From: Microtetraspora sp. NBRC 13810
GTDB taxonomy: Bacteria > Actinomycetota > Actinomycetes > Streptosporangiales > Streptosporangiaceae
DNA: 64,000 nt
Reading direction: 5' to 3'
Assembly: GCF_030268685.1 (NCBI RefSeq)
Contig: NZ_BSRQ01000011.1
Coordinates: 124,001 to 188,000, forward strand
In this document: piece after piece, positions 8,925 through 17,906 of the stretch
Numbering within the stretch: position 1 is the first letter of the stretch
How the letters are laid out: each line of letters begins with the position of its first letter
Translations under genes and position numbers: made by a program
The notes under the pieces: model-generated
The model's input: only the letters and a program-made list of their open reading frames with translations
Database searches by the model: none
What the model was told of the DNA's origin: nothing

Positions 8925-9797
8925 TCACGGGCCGGCCCGTCCGGGGAGGGCTTCGAGGAAGGCCGTCACCTGGGGGCGGTGGTCGGCGGGCCGCCAGGCG
9001 ATGGCCAGGTCGGCGGGCGGCAGGCCGGTGACGGGACGGCAGGTGACGCCGGGGCGGGCGTACAGGTGAGTGTTGCCCTCGGCGAGCAGCGCGATGCCTA
9101 GGCCGCTGGCGACCGCCTCCAGCACCTCGTCGGCGGAGGTCGCCTCGGCGCCCACCACGACCTCGTCGCGCACGTCGAGCCCCAGCCAGAAGTCGCGGAG
9201 CGGGCCGGAGGCGGCGGGCATGGCGATGAACGGCTCGTCCCGCAGCTCGGCGAAGCCGATCTCGGTACGGCCGGCCAGCGGGTGGTCCGCCGGCAGGGCG
9301 GCGAACCTGCGCTCCCTGGCGAGGACGCGCACGGCGACGCCCTCCGGCGCGGGCAGCCACACGAAGGCGACGTCGCAGCTCCCGTCGGCCAGGCCGCCGC
9401 TGGGATCCTCCCAGCCGACCAGCCGCAGCGAGACGAGCCACCCGGGCATCCGTTCCCGGAAGCGGCGCAGCGCCTCGCGTTGCAGGTTGCGGCCCACCGA
9501 GGTCTGCATGCCGATCACCAGCGTGCCGGACGGCGCCGCCTGCCTGGCCGCGTCCAGCCCCGTCCCCCAGCGTTCCAGCATGTCCCTGGCCACGGGCAGC
9601 AGCGCGGCCCCCTGCCGGGTGAGACCCGCGCCGCCGGGCGACCGTTCGAACAGCGGGAAGCCGAGCTGCCGTTCCAGCGCGCGGATCTGTTTGGACAGCG
9701 CGGGCTGGGAGACGAACAGCCGCTCCGCCGCCCGGGTGAAGTGCAACTCCTCGGCCACGGTGACGAAGTACCGCAGATCGCGCAGATGGACGTCCAT
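8925..9797 (-). CDS. LysR-family transcriptional regulator
   Basis: A 290-residue LysR-type regulator. The N-terminal winged helix-turn-helix (residues 1-60) reads LRYFVTVAEELHFTRAAERL then QPALSKQIRALERQLG, the family signature. Residues 90-285 form the periplasmic-binding-protein-like effector domain. It binds DNA as an oligomer and usually controls a divergent neighbour, here the lipoprotein gene at 9859; the intergenic gap is short. The ligand is unknown. Confidence 0.88.
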   Translation of the reverse strand: MDVHLRDLRYFVTVAEELHFTRAAERLFVSQPALSKQIRALERQLGFPLFERSPGGAGLTRQGAALLPVARDMLERWGTGLDAARQAAPSGTLVIGMQTSVGRNLQREALRRFRERMPGWLVSLRLVGWEDPSGGLADGSCDVAFVWLPAPEGVAVRVLARERRFAALPADHPLAGRTEIGFAELRDEPFIAMPAASGPLRDFWLGLDVRDEVVVGAEATSADEVLEAVASGLGIALLAEGNTHLYARPGVTCRPVTGLPPADLAIAWRPADHRPQVTAFLEALPGRAGP

Positions 9798-9858
9798 AGC
9801 CTTCGGTTATAACGGCATGTCTTGGACCGCAGAACCCATCGGTCTGGACAATCCCGGT

Positions 9859-10344
9859 ATGAGAACTCGCAGGCTCGGCCGCCCGGGACTCACACTCACC
9901 CTGGCGACCGCGGCCCTCGTGACCGGATGCGCCACCCCGGCACAGCAGAACACGGCCCCCACCTCAGAAGCGCAGAGCACGGCCCCCGCTGCGGAGGGGC
10001 AGAGCACGGCCGCCGTCCCGGGAGTGGTGGCAGGGGCGGGCCTGGCCTACGTGGACGCGGTGAACGCCCGTGACCTGGACGCCCTCGTGCGGTCCTTCCT
10101 CCCGGACGGCGAGATCTTGGACGTCTCGCGTACCATCGCCGGCCACGACGCCATCAGGTCGTGGGCGGCCGCGGAGGTGATCGGCGGCTCGCTGCGGGTG
10201 CTGTCGGTCGCGGAGGACCGCGGGGACGGCCAGAAACTGCTGGTGCACTGGGCCCCGGCGGGCTCGGCAGGCTGGCGGGCGCACTACGACCTCACCTACC
10301 GCGACGGCCGCATCTCCCGGGCCGATCTCCAGTACGCCGACTGA
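9859..10344 (+). CDS. SnoaL/NTF2-like lipoprotein
   Basis: A 161-residue lipoprotein. The signal peptide MRTRRLGRPGLTLTLATAAL ends in lipobox LVTGC (Cys about 24). A Ser/Thr/Ala-rich linker with a repeated QSTAP unit follows. A compact domain of about 110 residues (AYVDAVNARDLDALVRSFLP, then a beta-rich half) has the NTF2/SnoaL-like shape used by many small enzymes and binding proteins. ATG 9859 is chosen for the signal peptide; an in-frame ATG at 9817 would add 14 residues. It is divergent from the LysR gene and may be its target. Function unknown. Confidence 0.6.
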   Translation: MRTRRLGRPGLTLTLATAALVTGCATPAQQNTAPTSEAQSTAPAAEGQSTAAVPGVVAGAGLAYVDAVNARDLDALVRSFLPDGEILDVSRTIAGHDAIRSWAAAEVIGGSLRVLSVAEDRGDGQKLLVHWAPAGSAGWRAHYDLTYRDGRISRADLQYAD

Positions 10345-10557
10345 CCCCCGACCGGCGACCTCGCGCCGCCAGGGCAGCGTCCCCTCGTCGGTCAGGAAGG
10401 CGCCGGTCGGGCCGCCCCGCGTCCGCCGGCGCCGCCGCGACGACCACCACGGCTCCCTGTTCGGGGGTCAGGAAGCCCGGGTGGTCGTCGAGGTCGGTCG
10501 CGCACAAACCCGGTTTGACCACGTTGACCTTGACGGGGGTGTCCGCCAGTTCCTGGC
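10345..10557 (-). pseudogene. Broken short-chain dehydrogenase/reductase gene, 3' fragment
   Basis: Reading the minus strand from about 10557 gives RQELADTPVKVNVVKPGLCA, then TDL, DHPGFLTPEQGA. This is the C-terminal signature of classical SDR enzymes (V-x-PG-x-x-TDL, TPEQGA). After AGRP the frame must shift by one base to continue as TGAFLTDEGTLPW, the usual SDR ending. The N-terminal two thirds, with the nucleotide-binding and catalytic Tyr/Lys parts, is absent. It is therefore a decayed and truncated gene. Confidence 0.65.
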
Positions 10558-10749
10558 GCCGTCGGCGGCGACATAGCCGCCTCCCTCACCCTGACCGCCA
10601 AGGAACGCGGCGAGGCGATCAACGCCGTCCGCTACCAGGGGATCATCCACGACTTCGTCATGCTCAACGCCCTGCGTGAGACCCATGCCGCCCAGGCCGC
10701 TATCGTCCAAGCGGCCGCGTTTCTCGCCGCCGTGCTCAACCCTCGCTAA
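10534..10749 (+). pseudogene. 3' remnant of an unidentified gene
   Basis: In frame with 10534-10749 (TAA) the plus strand reads GGDIAASLTLTAKERGEAIN, then AVRYQGIIHDFVMLNALRET and a helical Ala-rich end. It has coding character but no start, and stops precede it in frame. It sits nine bases before the next ATG, as an upstream operon gene would. It meets the SDR fragment at about 10550, suggesting a deletion joined two genes here. I do not recognise the family. Confidence 0.4.
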
Positions 10750-10758
10750 GGAGCCGCC

Positions 10759-11598
10759 ATGTCCACCGCCTACGACGACGAGCAGATCGCCCGCGCCAAC
10801 GCCTCCGGCCGCACCCCGGTGGTGTTCGTGCACGGGCTGTGGCTGCTGCCCAGCAGCTGGGACAGGTGGGCCGCCGTCTTCGAGGAGGCCGGCTACGCGC
10901 CCGTCACCCCCGGCTGGCCCGACGACCCGGACACCGTGGCCGAGGCCAAGGCGCACCCCGAGGTCTTCGCGGACAAGACCGTGGGCCAGGTCGCCGACCA
11001 CTTCGCCGCGCTGATCGGCCGCCTGGACCGCAGGCCGTGCGTCGTCGGGCACTCCTTCGGCGGGCTGCTCACCCAGATCCTCGCCGGACGGGGCCTGTCG
11101 GCCGCCTCGGTGGCGATCGACCCGGCGCCGTTCCAGGGCGTGCTGCCGCTGCCGGTGTCGTCGCTGCGGGCCGCCGCCCCGGTGCTCGGCAATCCGGCCA
11201 ACATCCACCGCGCCGTCCCGCTCACCTACGAACAGTTCCGTTACGCCTTCGCCAACGCCGTCTCCGAGGAGGAGGCCAAGGAGCTGTACGAGACGTTTTC
11301 CGTGCCCGCTCCGGGGGCTCCCCTCTTCCAGGCGGCGGTGGCGAACTTCAACCCGTGGAGCGAGACCAAGGTCGACAGCACCAACCCGGAACGCGGCCCG
11401 CTGCTGATCATCTCCGGTGAGAAGGACCACACCGTGCCGTGGGCCATCGCCAACGCCTCCTACAAGAAGCAGCAGCACAACGAGGCGTCCGTCACCGAGA
11501 TCGTCGAGATGCCCGGCCGCGGGCACTCCCTGACCATCGACAGCGGCTGGCGGGAGGTGGCCGACACCGCCCTGTCCTTCGTCAGCCGCTTCTGCTGA
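10759..11598 (+). CDS. Alpha/beta hydrolase
   Basis: A 279-residue alpha/beta-hydrolase-fold enzyme, probably cytoplasmic (no signal peptide). It shows the oxyanion-hole motif VVFVHGLW, the nucleophile elbow VGHSFGG (Ser about 97), and a late His in RGHSLTID as general base. LLIISGEKDHTVPW carries the likely acid. Esterase, lipase or haloperoxidase-like activity is possible; the substrate is unknown. AAGGAG lies 5 bases before ATG 10759. A gene remnant precedes it, suggesting it once was the second gene of an operon. Confidence 0.82.
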   Translation: MSTAYDDEQIARANASGRTPVVFVHGLWLLPSSWDRWAAVFEEAGYAPVTPGWPDDPDTVAEAKAHPEVFADKTVGQVADHFAALIGRLDRRPCVVGHSFGGLLTQILAGRGLSAASVAIDPAPFQGVLPLPVSSLRAAAPVLGNPANIHRAVPLTYEQFRYAFANAVSEEEAKELYETFSVPAPGAPLFQAAVANFNPWSETKVDSTNPERGPLLIISGEKDHTVPWAIANASYKKQQHNEASVTEIVEMPGRGHSLTIDSGWREVADTALSFVSRFC

Positions 11599-11738
11599 CG
11601 GGTCCCGCCGACGGCGAACTCGCCCCCCACCACCCGCAACCGGTCCCCGGCGGGGGGCGCGACGGGTTAGGGTGCCATGAAGTCCGCCGAGGTCAGAACG
11701 TTCGGCGTCATCCCCCTACCCTTCCGGGAGCCTCAAGC

Positions 11739-13046
11739 ATGGGTGCCGGTCACGCGCACGGTCCGACGCCGCCCGCCGGGCGCAGGGCGGTGTGGGCCGC
11801 GGCGGCGGTCATCGTGCCGCTGGCGGTCGCCACGGTGGCCGCCCTGGTGTGGATGTGGCCGCCCGGGCTGGCGGCGCCGGCGCCGTCCGCGGCGGGACTG
11901 GAGCGGGTGACCGGGACGATCACGTCCGTGGACCTGAAGCCGTGCCCGCAGGAGCCGCCGCTGGAGGGGGTGCCGCAGGCGGCGCAACCGCCGGAACCGG
12001 ACCCGGCCACCTGCGGGGACGCCGAGGTGCTGCTGTCCAGCGGGCGGAACTCCGGCATCCACGTCACCACGGGCCTGCCCAGCGGGCCGGGCGCGCCGCG
12101 GTTCGCCGAGGGTGACGACGTGGTGCTGCTGCACATGCCGGCCAGCGAGCTGGACGCGCCGCCGTACCAGCTCTCCGATCACGACCGGTCCACGCCGTTG
12201 TGGTGGTTCGTCGCGGCGTTCGCGCTGGCGGTGGTGGCCTTCGGGCGGTGGCGCGGGGTGACCGCGCTGGTCGGGCTGGCCGTGACGTTCGTGCTGCTGC
12301 TGATGTTCGTGATCCCGGCGATCCTCGCGGGGGAGCCGCCGCTGCCGGTGGCCATCGCGGGGGCGGCGGCGATCATGCTGGCGGTGCTCTACCTCACCCA
12401 CGGTTTCTCGCTGACCACCTCGACGGCCGTGGTGGGCACGCTCGTCAGCCTGAGCCTGACCGGCGTGCTGGCATACGCCGCCATCGGCGTCGCCCGGCTC
12501 AACGGCATCACCGACGACAGCTCGTTCTACCTGGACCTCAGCTACGACATCAACACCCAGGGGCTGCTGCTCGCCAGCGTCATCATCGGGTCGCTCGGCG
12601 TGCTCGACGACGTCACCGTGACCCAGGCGGTCACCGTGGCCGAGCTGGCCAGGGCCAACCCGTCGTACGGCTTCGCCAAGCTCTACCGGGCCGCCGCCCG
12701 GGTGGGCCGCGCGCACATCGCCTCGGTCATCAACACGATCATCCTGGCCTACTCGGGCGCGTCCCTGCCGCTGTTGCTGATCATCAGCGTCGGCGGGCGG
12801 CCGATCGAGGAGATCCTCGCCTCGCCGGTCCTCGCCCAGGAGATCATGCGCAGCGTCGTCGGCACCCTCGGCCTGATCAGCGCCGTGCCGATCACCACCG
12901 CGCTGGCCGCGCTGGTCAGCGCCCGAGGGGCGGCTGCCGAGGAGAAGAAGCCGGCCCGGCGCCGGCGGCGCGACGAGGAAGCGTGGGCCGCGCTCGCCCC
13001 GCACGACCACGCCGGCGAGGAGGCCGACTTCTGGCGGTCACGCTGA
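11739..13046 (+). CDS. YibE/F-family multi-pass membrane protein
   Basis: A 435-residue integral membrane protein of the YibE/F family, whose function is not established. One N-terminal membrane segment (about 20-42) is followed by an exported beta-rich part with RVTGTITSVD. About seven membrane segments then run from residue 155 to 400. The family signature SLGVLDDVTVTQAVTVAEL lies near residue 290. The C-terminal tail is charged. ATG 11739 follows CGGGAG by 8 bases. The HAHGP start and acidic end are unremarkable. It ends 21 bp before the convergent XRE gene. Confidence 0.8.
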   Translation: MGAGHAHGPTPPAGRRAVWAAAAVIVPLAVATVAALVWMWPPGLAAPAPSAAGLERVTGTITSVDLKPCPQEPPLEGVPQAAQPPEPDPATCGDAEVLLSSGRNSGIHVTTGLPSGPGAPRFAEGDDVVLLHMPASELDAPPYQLSDHDRSTPLWWFVAAFALAVVAFGRWRGVTALVGLAVTFVLLLMFVIPAILAGEPPLPVAIAGAAAIMLAVLYLTHGFSLTTSTAVVGTLVSLSLTGVLAYAAIGVARLNGITDDSSFYLDLSYDINTQGLLLASVIIGSLGVLDDVTVTQAVTVAELARANPSYGFAKLYRAAARVGRAHIASVINTIILAYSGASLPLLLIISVGGRPIEEILASPVLAQEIMRSVVGTLGLISAVPITTALAALVSARGAAAEEKKPARRRRRDEEAWAALAPHDHAGEEADFWRSR

Positions 13047-13067
13047 ACCCGCGGGCCCCGGCGGTGC

Positions 13068-13946
13068 TCAGGGCGCGGGCCGGTGGGTTTCGCGGAGGGC
13101 GGTGGTGAGGTCGGCGAGGAGGTGGAGGGCCGCCTCGGACGGCGAACCGGGTTCGGCGTTGAAGACGGCCACCCGCTGGCCGTCGTCGTTCGGCAGGGTC
13201 ATGAACTCCGCCGTCAGCGACATCTCCCCCACCAGCGGATGGCGGTAGACGCGGGCCTGGGTGCCGCAGTCCCCCACCGTGTGCGCGGCCCACAGCCCGG
13301 CGAACTCCGGGCTGCGCACGGTCAACTCGCCGACGAGACCGGTGAGCCCGGGGTCCTCGGGATGGTTGCCGGCGATCAGCCGCAGGTCGGCGACGGTGGA
13401 GCGGGCCTTGGCCGGCCAGTCGGCGTACAGCTCGCGGATGTGCGGGTCGAGGAACACCATGCGGGCGAAGTTGGGCCGGTCGGCGGGCCGGTCCGGGGCG
13501 CCGAAGTCCAGGTGGCCGGCCAGCAGCGCGTGGGCCATCGGGTTCCATCCGAGGAAGTCGGCGAAGCGTCCCATGACCAGCGCGGGCACGTCGCCGAACG
13601 ACTCGATCATGACCCGCACGCCGGGCCGTACCTGCTCGGGCCTGGCCGGGCGGCGGCGGGCCTTCGGCTTGGGCCGGGCCAGGACGTACAGGTGGGCGCG
13701 CTCGGCGTCGTCCAGGCGCAGGACGCGGGCGACGGCGTCGAGGACGGCGTCCGAGGCGTTCGGGCTCTGCCCCTGTTCGAGGCGGGTGTAGTAGCCGGCG
13801 CTGACCCCGGCGAGCTGGGCGAGCTCCTCCCGGCGCAGCCCCGGGACGCGCCGCCGCCCGCCGTACGTCCGCAGGCCGAGGTCCTCGGGCCGCACCAGCG
13901 CCCGCCTCGACCGCAGGAACTCTCCCAGCTCCGCGCGCGTGTCCAT
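13068..13946 (-). CDS. XRE-family regulator with MmyB-like ligand domain
   Basis: A 292-residue regulator. Residues 1-80 form a helix-turn-helix of the XRE type (VPGLRREELAQLAGVSAGYY then TRLEQG). The rest matches the MmyB-like (PAS-type) ligand-binding region common in actinobacteria (FLGWNPMAHALLAG and a C-terminal HPLVGE-x-L-FMTLP). ATG 13946 is chosen because GGAAGG is just upstream and the domain begins there. It is divergent from the LigD-type gene. The target is unknown; in actinobacteria such genes often control a neighbouring oxidoreductase. Confidence 0.82.
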   Translation of the reverse strand: MDTRAELGEFLRSRRALVRPEDLGLRTYGGRRRVPGLRREELAQLAGVSAGYYTRLEQGQSPNASDAVLDAVARVLRLDDAERAHLYVLARPKPKARRRPARPEQVRPGVRVMIESFGDVPALVMGRFADFLGWNPMAHALLAGHLDFGAPDRPADRPNFARMVFLDPHIRELYADWPAKARSTVADLRLIAGNHPEDPGLTGLVGELTVRSPEFAGLWAAHTVGDCGTQARVYRHPLVGEMSLTAEFMTLPNDDGQRVAVFNAEPGSPSEAALHLLADLTTALRETHRPAP

Positions 13947-14049
13947 GCCTTCCAGTATCGGATGTCCGGTTCCCGGGCTGCCTGCCCCTGACAGGGGCAG
14001 CCAGCGGGGAGTGTTGACCTCGCGGCCCCACCTGGGCATCGTGGGGCGG

Positions 14050-14997
14050 GTGACCAGCGATGAGACACGGGACGGGGTGTCGCTGACCAATCTCGACCAG
14101 CCCCTGTTCGACGGGTCGGACGCCACCAAGCGGGATCTGGTCGACTACCTGGACGCGGTGCGCGACCGCATCCTGCCGGCGTTGCGCGACCGCGCGCTGT
14201 CGGTGATCCGGGTACGGCCCGGCCAGAAGCCCTTCATGCAGAAGAACGTGCCGAAGTACACCCCGTCCTGGGTGCGGACGATCTCGGTGTGGGCGGAGGC
14301 GTCGCACCGGGAGGTGTCCTACGCCCTGTGCGACGACCGCCGTACGCTGCTGTGGTTCGGCAACCAGCGGGCGGTGGAGTACCACCCGGCGCTGGTCCGC
14401 GGGGATCGGCCGACCCATCTCATCCTCGACCTCGACCCGCCCGACGAGGACGACGCCTTCCCGCTCGCCGCACGGGCCGCGCATCTGGTGCGCCGGGCGT
14501 TGGACGACGCGGGGCTGGCCGGCGCGGTGAAGACCAGCGGGGCGAAGGGCGTGCACGTGTTCGTGCCGGTGGCGGCGGGCATCTCGATGGAGGACCTGGC
14601 CGCGGCCACCCGCGCGCTGGCCGCCCGCGCCGAGCGGGTCGATCCCGCCCTGGCCACCACGGCGTTCATCCGCGAGGACCGGGAGGGGAAGGTGTTCCTG
14701 GACTCCACCCGGGCGGGCGGGGCGACGGTGGTGGCCGCTTACAGCCCGCGTATCAGGCCGGGGACGCCGGTCTCCTTCCCGGTGGCCTGGGAGGACCTCG
14801 ACCGGGTCACGCCCGCCGACTTCACCGTGCGTACGGCGCCCGGGCTGCTCGGGGACGGCGACCCGTGGGCGGCGCACATGCCCGACCCGCAGCGGCTGCC
14901 CGCCGACCTGATCGAGGAGGGGCACACGATCCCGGTCGCCCGCGTCCAGGCGATGCACGAGGGGAAGCGCCGGGCCCGCGCCCGCCGGGGCGGGTGA
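14050..14997 (+). CDS. LigD-type DNA polymerase/primase domain protein
   Basis: A 315-residue stand-alone polymerase domain of the LigD (PolDom, archaeo-eukaryotic primase) family, which fills gaps during non-homologous end joining. LILDLDPP (about residue 120) carries the paired metal-binding Asp residues. SGAKGVHVFVP provides the conserved Lys/His segment. RPGTPVSFPVAWEDL near 250 is also typical. No ligase or nuclease domain is attached and no Ku gene is near, so it may act with partners encoded elsewhere. The start is uncertain: GTG 14050 is used, GTG 14041 is also possible. It is divergent from the XRE gene. Confidence 0.83.
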   Translation: MTSDETRDGVSLTNLDQPLFDGSDATKRDLVDYLDAVRDRILPALRDRALSVIRVRPGQKPFMQKNVPKYTPSWVRTISVWAEASHREVSYALCDDRRTLLWFGNQRAVEYHPALVRGDRPTHLILDLDPPDEDDAFPLAARAAHLVRRALDDAGLAGAVKTSGAKGVHVFVPVAAGISMEDLAAATRALAARAERVDPALATTAFIREDREGKVFLDSTRAGGATVVAAYSPRIRPGTPVSFPVAWEDLDRVTPADFTVRTAPGLLGDGDPWAAHMPDPQRLPADLIEEGHTIPVARVQAMHEGKRRARARRGG

Positions 14998-15022
14998 GCA
15001 CGCCGTCAGCGGTCGCGGCGGG

Positions 15023-16315
15023 TCACTCCTCGCACCAGGCGCCGTCCCGCAGCGTCCACGACGCCGGCCGCGGCGCCCCGCCCGCGACGCCGACCGCGTC
15101 CAGCAGCAGCCGCGCCCGGTCGGCGCCGACGAGTCCCACCCGGCGGGCACCGCCCTCGGCCGCGGCCCGCTTCCTGCGCTCGACGCAGCCGAGGATCGCC
15201 TCGCCGAACTCCGCGGGCGTCGAGAAGCCGCTCAGGATGTCCTCGGACACGTCGGGCACGTCGCCGAAGGACCCGTCGCGCGCCACGACGGGCAGCCCGG
15301 CGAGGGCGGCCTCCCAGACCGCGATCCCCTGGGTCTCGGTGACGGAGGCGGTGACGAAGACGTCCACCCTGCGGTAGAGCTCGACCATCGTCCGGCGCGC
15401 CACCGGACCGGTCACCAGCAGGTTCCTGCCCAGCCTGGCCTTGGCCGCGCGGAGCCTGAACCACATCTTCGGGTCCTTGCACGGGCCGGTGAGGATCAGC
15501 GTCGCGTCCGGCCGGCGGGCCACCACGTGCGAGAAGGACTCGCAGAGGAAATCGATGCCCTTTTCCCTGCTCAACCGGCCGGCGTAGATGACACGGCCGT
15601 CCCGCGGGGTCGCCTCGATGGCCGCGAGCAGTTCGGCCGGCGGCATCCCGCCGGTGAGTTCGGAAACGTCCACCCCGGTCGGCAGCACGAATATCGGCCG
15701 TTCCACCCCGAGATCCTCCAGATATCGCGCGGTCGGGGCGGAGGGGGCGATAAGAAAATCGGCCTCGCGGGCGGTGTAGGCGAGAATCTCGCGGATCATG
15801 CGCGTTTTACGCGGCGCGTCTTCCTTTTCGGCTAATTCCCGGCGGCCCCGGTCCTCTTTACCGCGAAGCCGTACATAGGCCGGATAGACGAACAGCCAGG
15901 CAAGCCGATACTTGTCCAGGTAGGATTCGAAATCCGTGTGCCAGGAGAGCGCCACGGGAACCGACGACCTGCGCACCGCCTGGAGGGCCGCGAGGCCGAC
16001 GGAGCCGATGGTCTGGATCGAGATGAAATCGGGCCGGAATTCGCGGATGCGCTGGGCCATGCGTTCCGCGGTGGCCACGGAGAGCGGATATCCGTCCAGC
16101 GGCGTGCGGACCGAGGGCACCCGCCAGTGCTGTACGCCCAGCTCGTCCACCTCGTGCGCGAAGCTCCGGCCCGGCGAGACCACGGCGACCGTGCACCCCA
16201 TGGAGACGAGGCCGCGGGCCAGGGAGTCGACGGAAACGGCTATCCCGTCCACCCGCGGTGTGAAGGAATCCGTAGCGATCAGAACCCGGGTTGCAGGATT
16301 CAATTCAGTGCCCAT
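15023..16315 (-). CDS. GT4-family glycosyltransferase (SqdX/PimB-like)
   Basis: A 430-residue retaining glycosyltransferase of family GT4. The N-terminal Rossmann half starts RVLIATDSFTPRVDGIAVSV, the form seen in SqdX, PimB and MgtA enzymes that glycosylate lipids. The C-terminal half has VIYAGRLSREKGIDFL and, later, VTETQGIAVWEAALAGLPVV, the E-x7-E nucleotide-sugar motif. It probably works at the inner membrane face. A UDP-sulfoquinovose-synthase-like gene lies 5 kb away, so transfer of sulfoquinovose or mannose to a lipid is plausible but unproven. The ATG at 16315 has only a weak ribosome site. Confidence 0.83.
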   Translation of the reverse strand: MGTELNPATRVLIATDSFTPRVDGIAVSVDSLARGLVSMGCTVAVVSPGRSFAHEVDELGVQHWRVPSVRTPLDGYPLSVATAERMAQRIREFRPDFISIQTIGSVGLAALQAVRRSSVPVALSWHTDFESYLDKYRLAWLFVYPAYVRLRGKEDRGRRELAEKEDAPRKTRMIREILAYTAREADFLIAPSAPTARYLEDLGVERPIFVLPTGVDVSELTGGMPPAELLAAIEATPRDGRVIYAGRLSREKGIDFLCESFSHVVARRPDATLILTGPCKDPKMWFRLRAAKARLGRNLLVTGPVARRTMVELYRRVDVFVTASVTETQGIAVWEAALAGLPVVARDGSFGDVPDVSEDILSGFSTPAEFGEAILGCVERRKRAAAEGGARRVGLVGADRARLLLDAVGVAGGAPRPASWTLRDGAWCEE

Positions 16316-16488
16316 CGATTCAAGGCTCGCGCATCCCGCGCCTCACTCACGTCAGCATGGTAGCCGCCGTTCCGGAGATGCGTAAGACACCATAAAGCGC
16401 GTTATCGCTGCCACCTTGGCCTCTTAACCGAGATATACGGGCAGGTTCATCCTGCGGTCACCCATTCGAGGGCGTTTCCGCGGCGCGG

Positions 16489-17712
16489 TCAGCCGGCCGT
16501 GCGCGCGGGGGTGACCGGTTCCGGGCTCGGCGGCACGGCGGCGGCGGCCCGCCTGGGCAGGGCGTAGACGAGGAACGGGATGACCAGCCAGGAGGAGAAG
16601 GCCCACCAGTGGTGCGCGGTGTACCAGTCCATCCCGATCAACTGGTAGAGGTGCAGGTAGCCGAAGACGGACCACAGGGAGGCCGCGATGATCGCCCCCC
16701 AGGTGCCCTTGCCGGAGCGCGCCAGGAGATAGACGACCGGCCACATGAGGTACTGCGCGCCGAGCCGGTAGGTCAGCACGAGGAAGACGAGCAGCAGGGC
16801 GAGGGTCAGGTCCACCGGGTCCGCCCTGCGCCACCACCAGCCCGCCGCGAGCAGGCCGATGACGAGGATCAGCGTGCCGATCCGCCCGAGGGTGGGATCG
16901 ACCGCCTGGGCGCCGCCGGTCGCCAGCGCGGTCCAGCCCCAGTCGCCGACCACCGGCCGGGTGGACAGGATGCCCCTGACGAGGTCGGGCAGCCCGGTCA
17001 GCGGGGTGTCCAGGAACACCGAGCTGCTGAGCAGGAAGAGCGCGGGCACCGCGGCGGTCCAGCCGAGCACGGCGAGCCTGCTCCGCACGGCGGGGAGCGC
17101 GAGGGCCACCCCGGGCACGAGGAGCACCGACCAGTTGGTGCAGGTGACGGACAGGCCGACGAGCACGCCCGCCAGGTGCACGCGGCCCTCGCGGGCGGCC
17201 ACCAGCGCGGCCACCCCGAAGAGCAGGGTGAGCGGCGGGAGCTGGCCGTGGATGGCGCTCACCATGATGCCCATCGGCACCAGCGCGTACTGGAACGCGC
17301 GCAGGTTGCCGCGGCCGGCGGCGAGCCTGGCCACCAGCGGGATGAGCGCGAGGTCGGCCAGCACGGGGACGATCCGGCCGGCGACGGTCCAGGACAGCCC
17401 CAGCAGGTCGCCCAGCTCGCGCTGCCCGGCCAGCACGTAGGCGAGGAGGGGCAGGAAGTGCCAGCCGCCGTCGCGCAGGTGCATCGTCGGGTTGAAACCG
17501 TCGCGCACGGCGTCCGCGGCGTCGGGGAAGTCGTGGATGAAGTCGTACGGCTGCGCGGGGTCCTGCGCCGCCGCCAGCATGATGACGAGGCGCACGACCG
17601 CGCCCGCGCACAGCGCCGCCCACAGCGGCGGGGCCCAGTTCCTGCGCTCGGCGACGAGTGCCACGACCAGACCGGCCAGCAGCGGTAGTCCCATGATCAG
17701 GGCCGGAGTCAC
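16489..17712 (-). CDS. Polytopic membrane glycosyltransferase-like protein
   Basis: A 407-residue protein with about ten membrane segments. An acidic loop after the first segments (HDFPDAADAVRDGFNP) and a loop with TNWSVLLVPG resemble the GT-C fold, such as GT87 mannosyltransferases that use polyprenyl-phosphate sugars outside the membrane. The exact family is not certain. GTG 17712 follows GAGGG at 5 bases. It is divergent from the epimerase gene at 17907 and stands among sugar genes, which supports a role in making a surface glycan or glycolipid. Confidence 0.6.
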   Translation of the reverse strand: MTPALIMGLPLLAGLVVALVAERRNWAPPLWAALCAGAVVRLVIMLAAAQDPAQPYDFIHDFPDAADAVRDGFNPTMHLRDGGWHFLPLLAYVLAGQRELGDLLGLSWTVAGRIVPVLADLALIPLVARLAAGRGNLRAFQYALVPMGIMVSAIHGQLPPLTLLFGVAALVAAREGRVHLAGVLVGLSVTCTNWSVLLVPGVALALPAVRSRLAVLGWTAAVPALFLLSSSVFLDTPLTGLPDLVRGILSTRPVVGDWGWTALATGGAQAVDPTLGRIGTLILVIGLLAAGWWWRRADPVDLTLALLLVFLVLTYRLGAQYLMWPVVYLLARSGKGTWGAIIAASLWSVFGYLHLYQLIGMDWYTAHHWWAFSSWLVIPFLVYALPRRAAAAVPPSPEPVTPARTAG

Positions 17713-17906
17713 ACGTTCCCTCGGCTCGCGCGGGGCAGTTCGGGGCTGCCGTCATCAGGTGGACGAAAAGACCGTAGCGTACTCAGACCTGGAGATTGCC
17801 TGTGAGTGCGCACCGACCTCGCTGACCCGTCCCGAGCGGACGGCCGGGAGCCGGTAGGGTCTGTGGACGCAGTGACTCGGGGACGCGAAAGGAAAGGAAG
17901 CCATCC

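Noticed and set aside
11733-13010. Long open frame antisense to the YibE/F gene
   Set aside because: Composition is Arg/Gly/Asp/His-rich, as expected from the complementary frame of a high-GC gene; no domain or ribosome site, while the plus-strand frame has family motifs.
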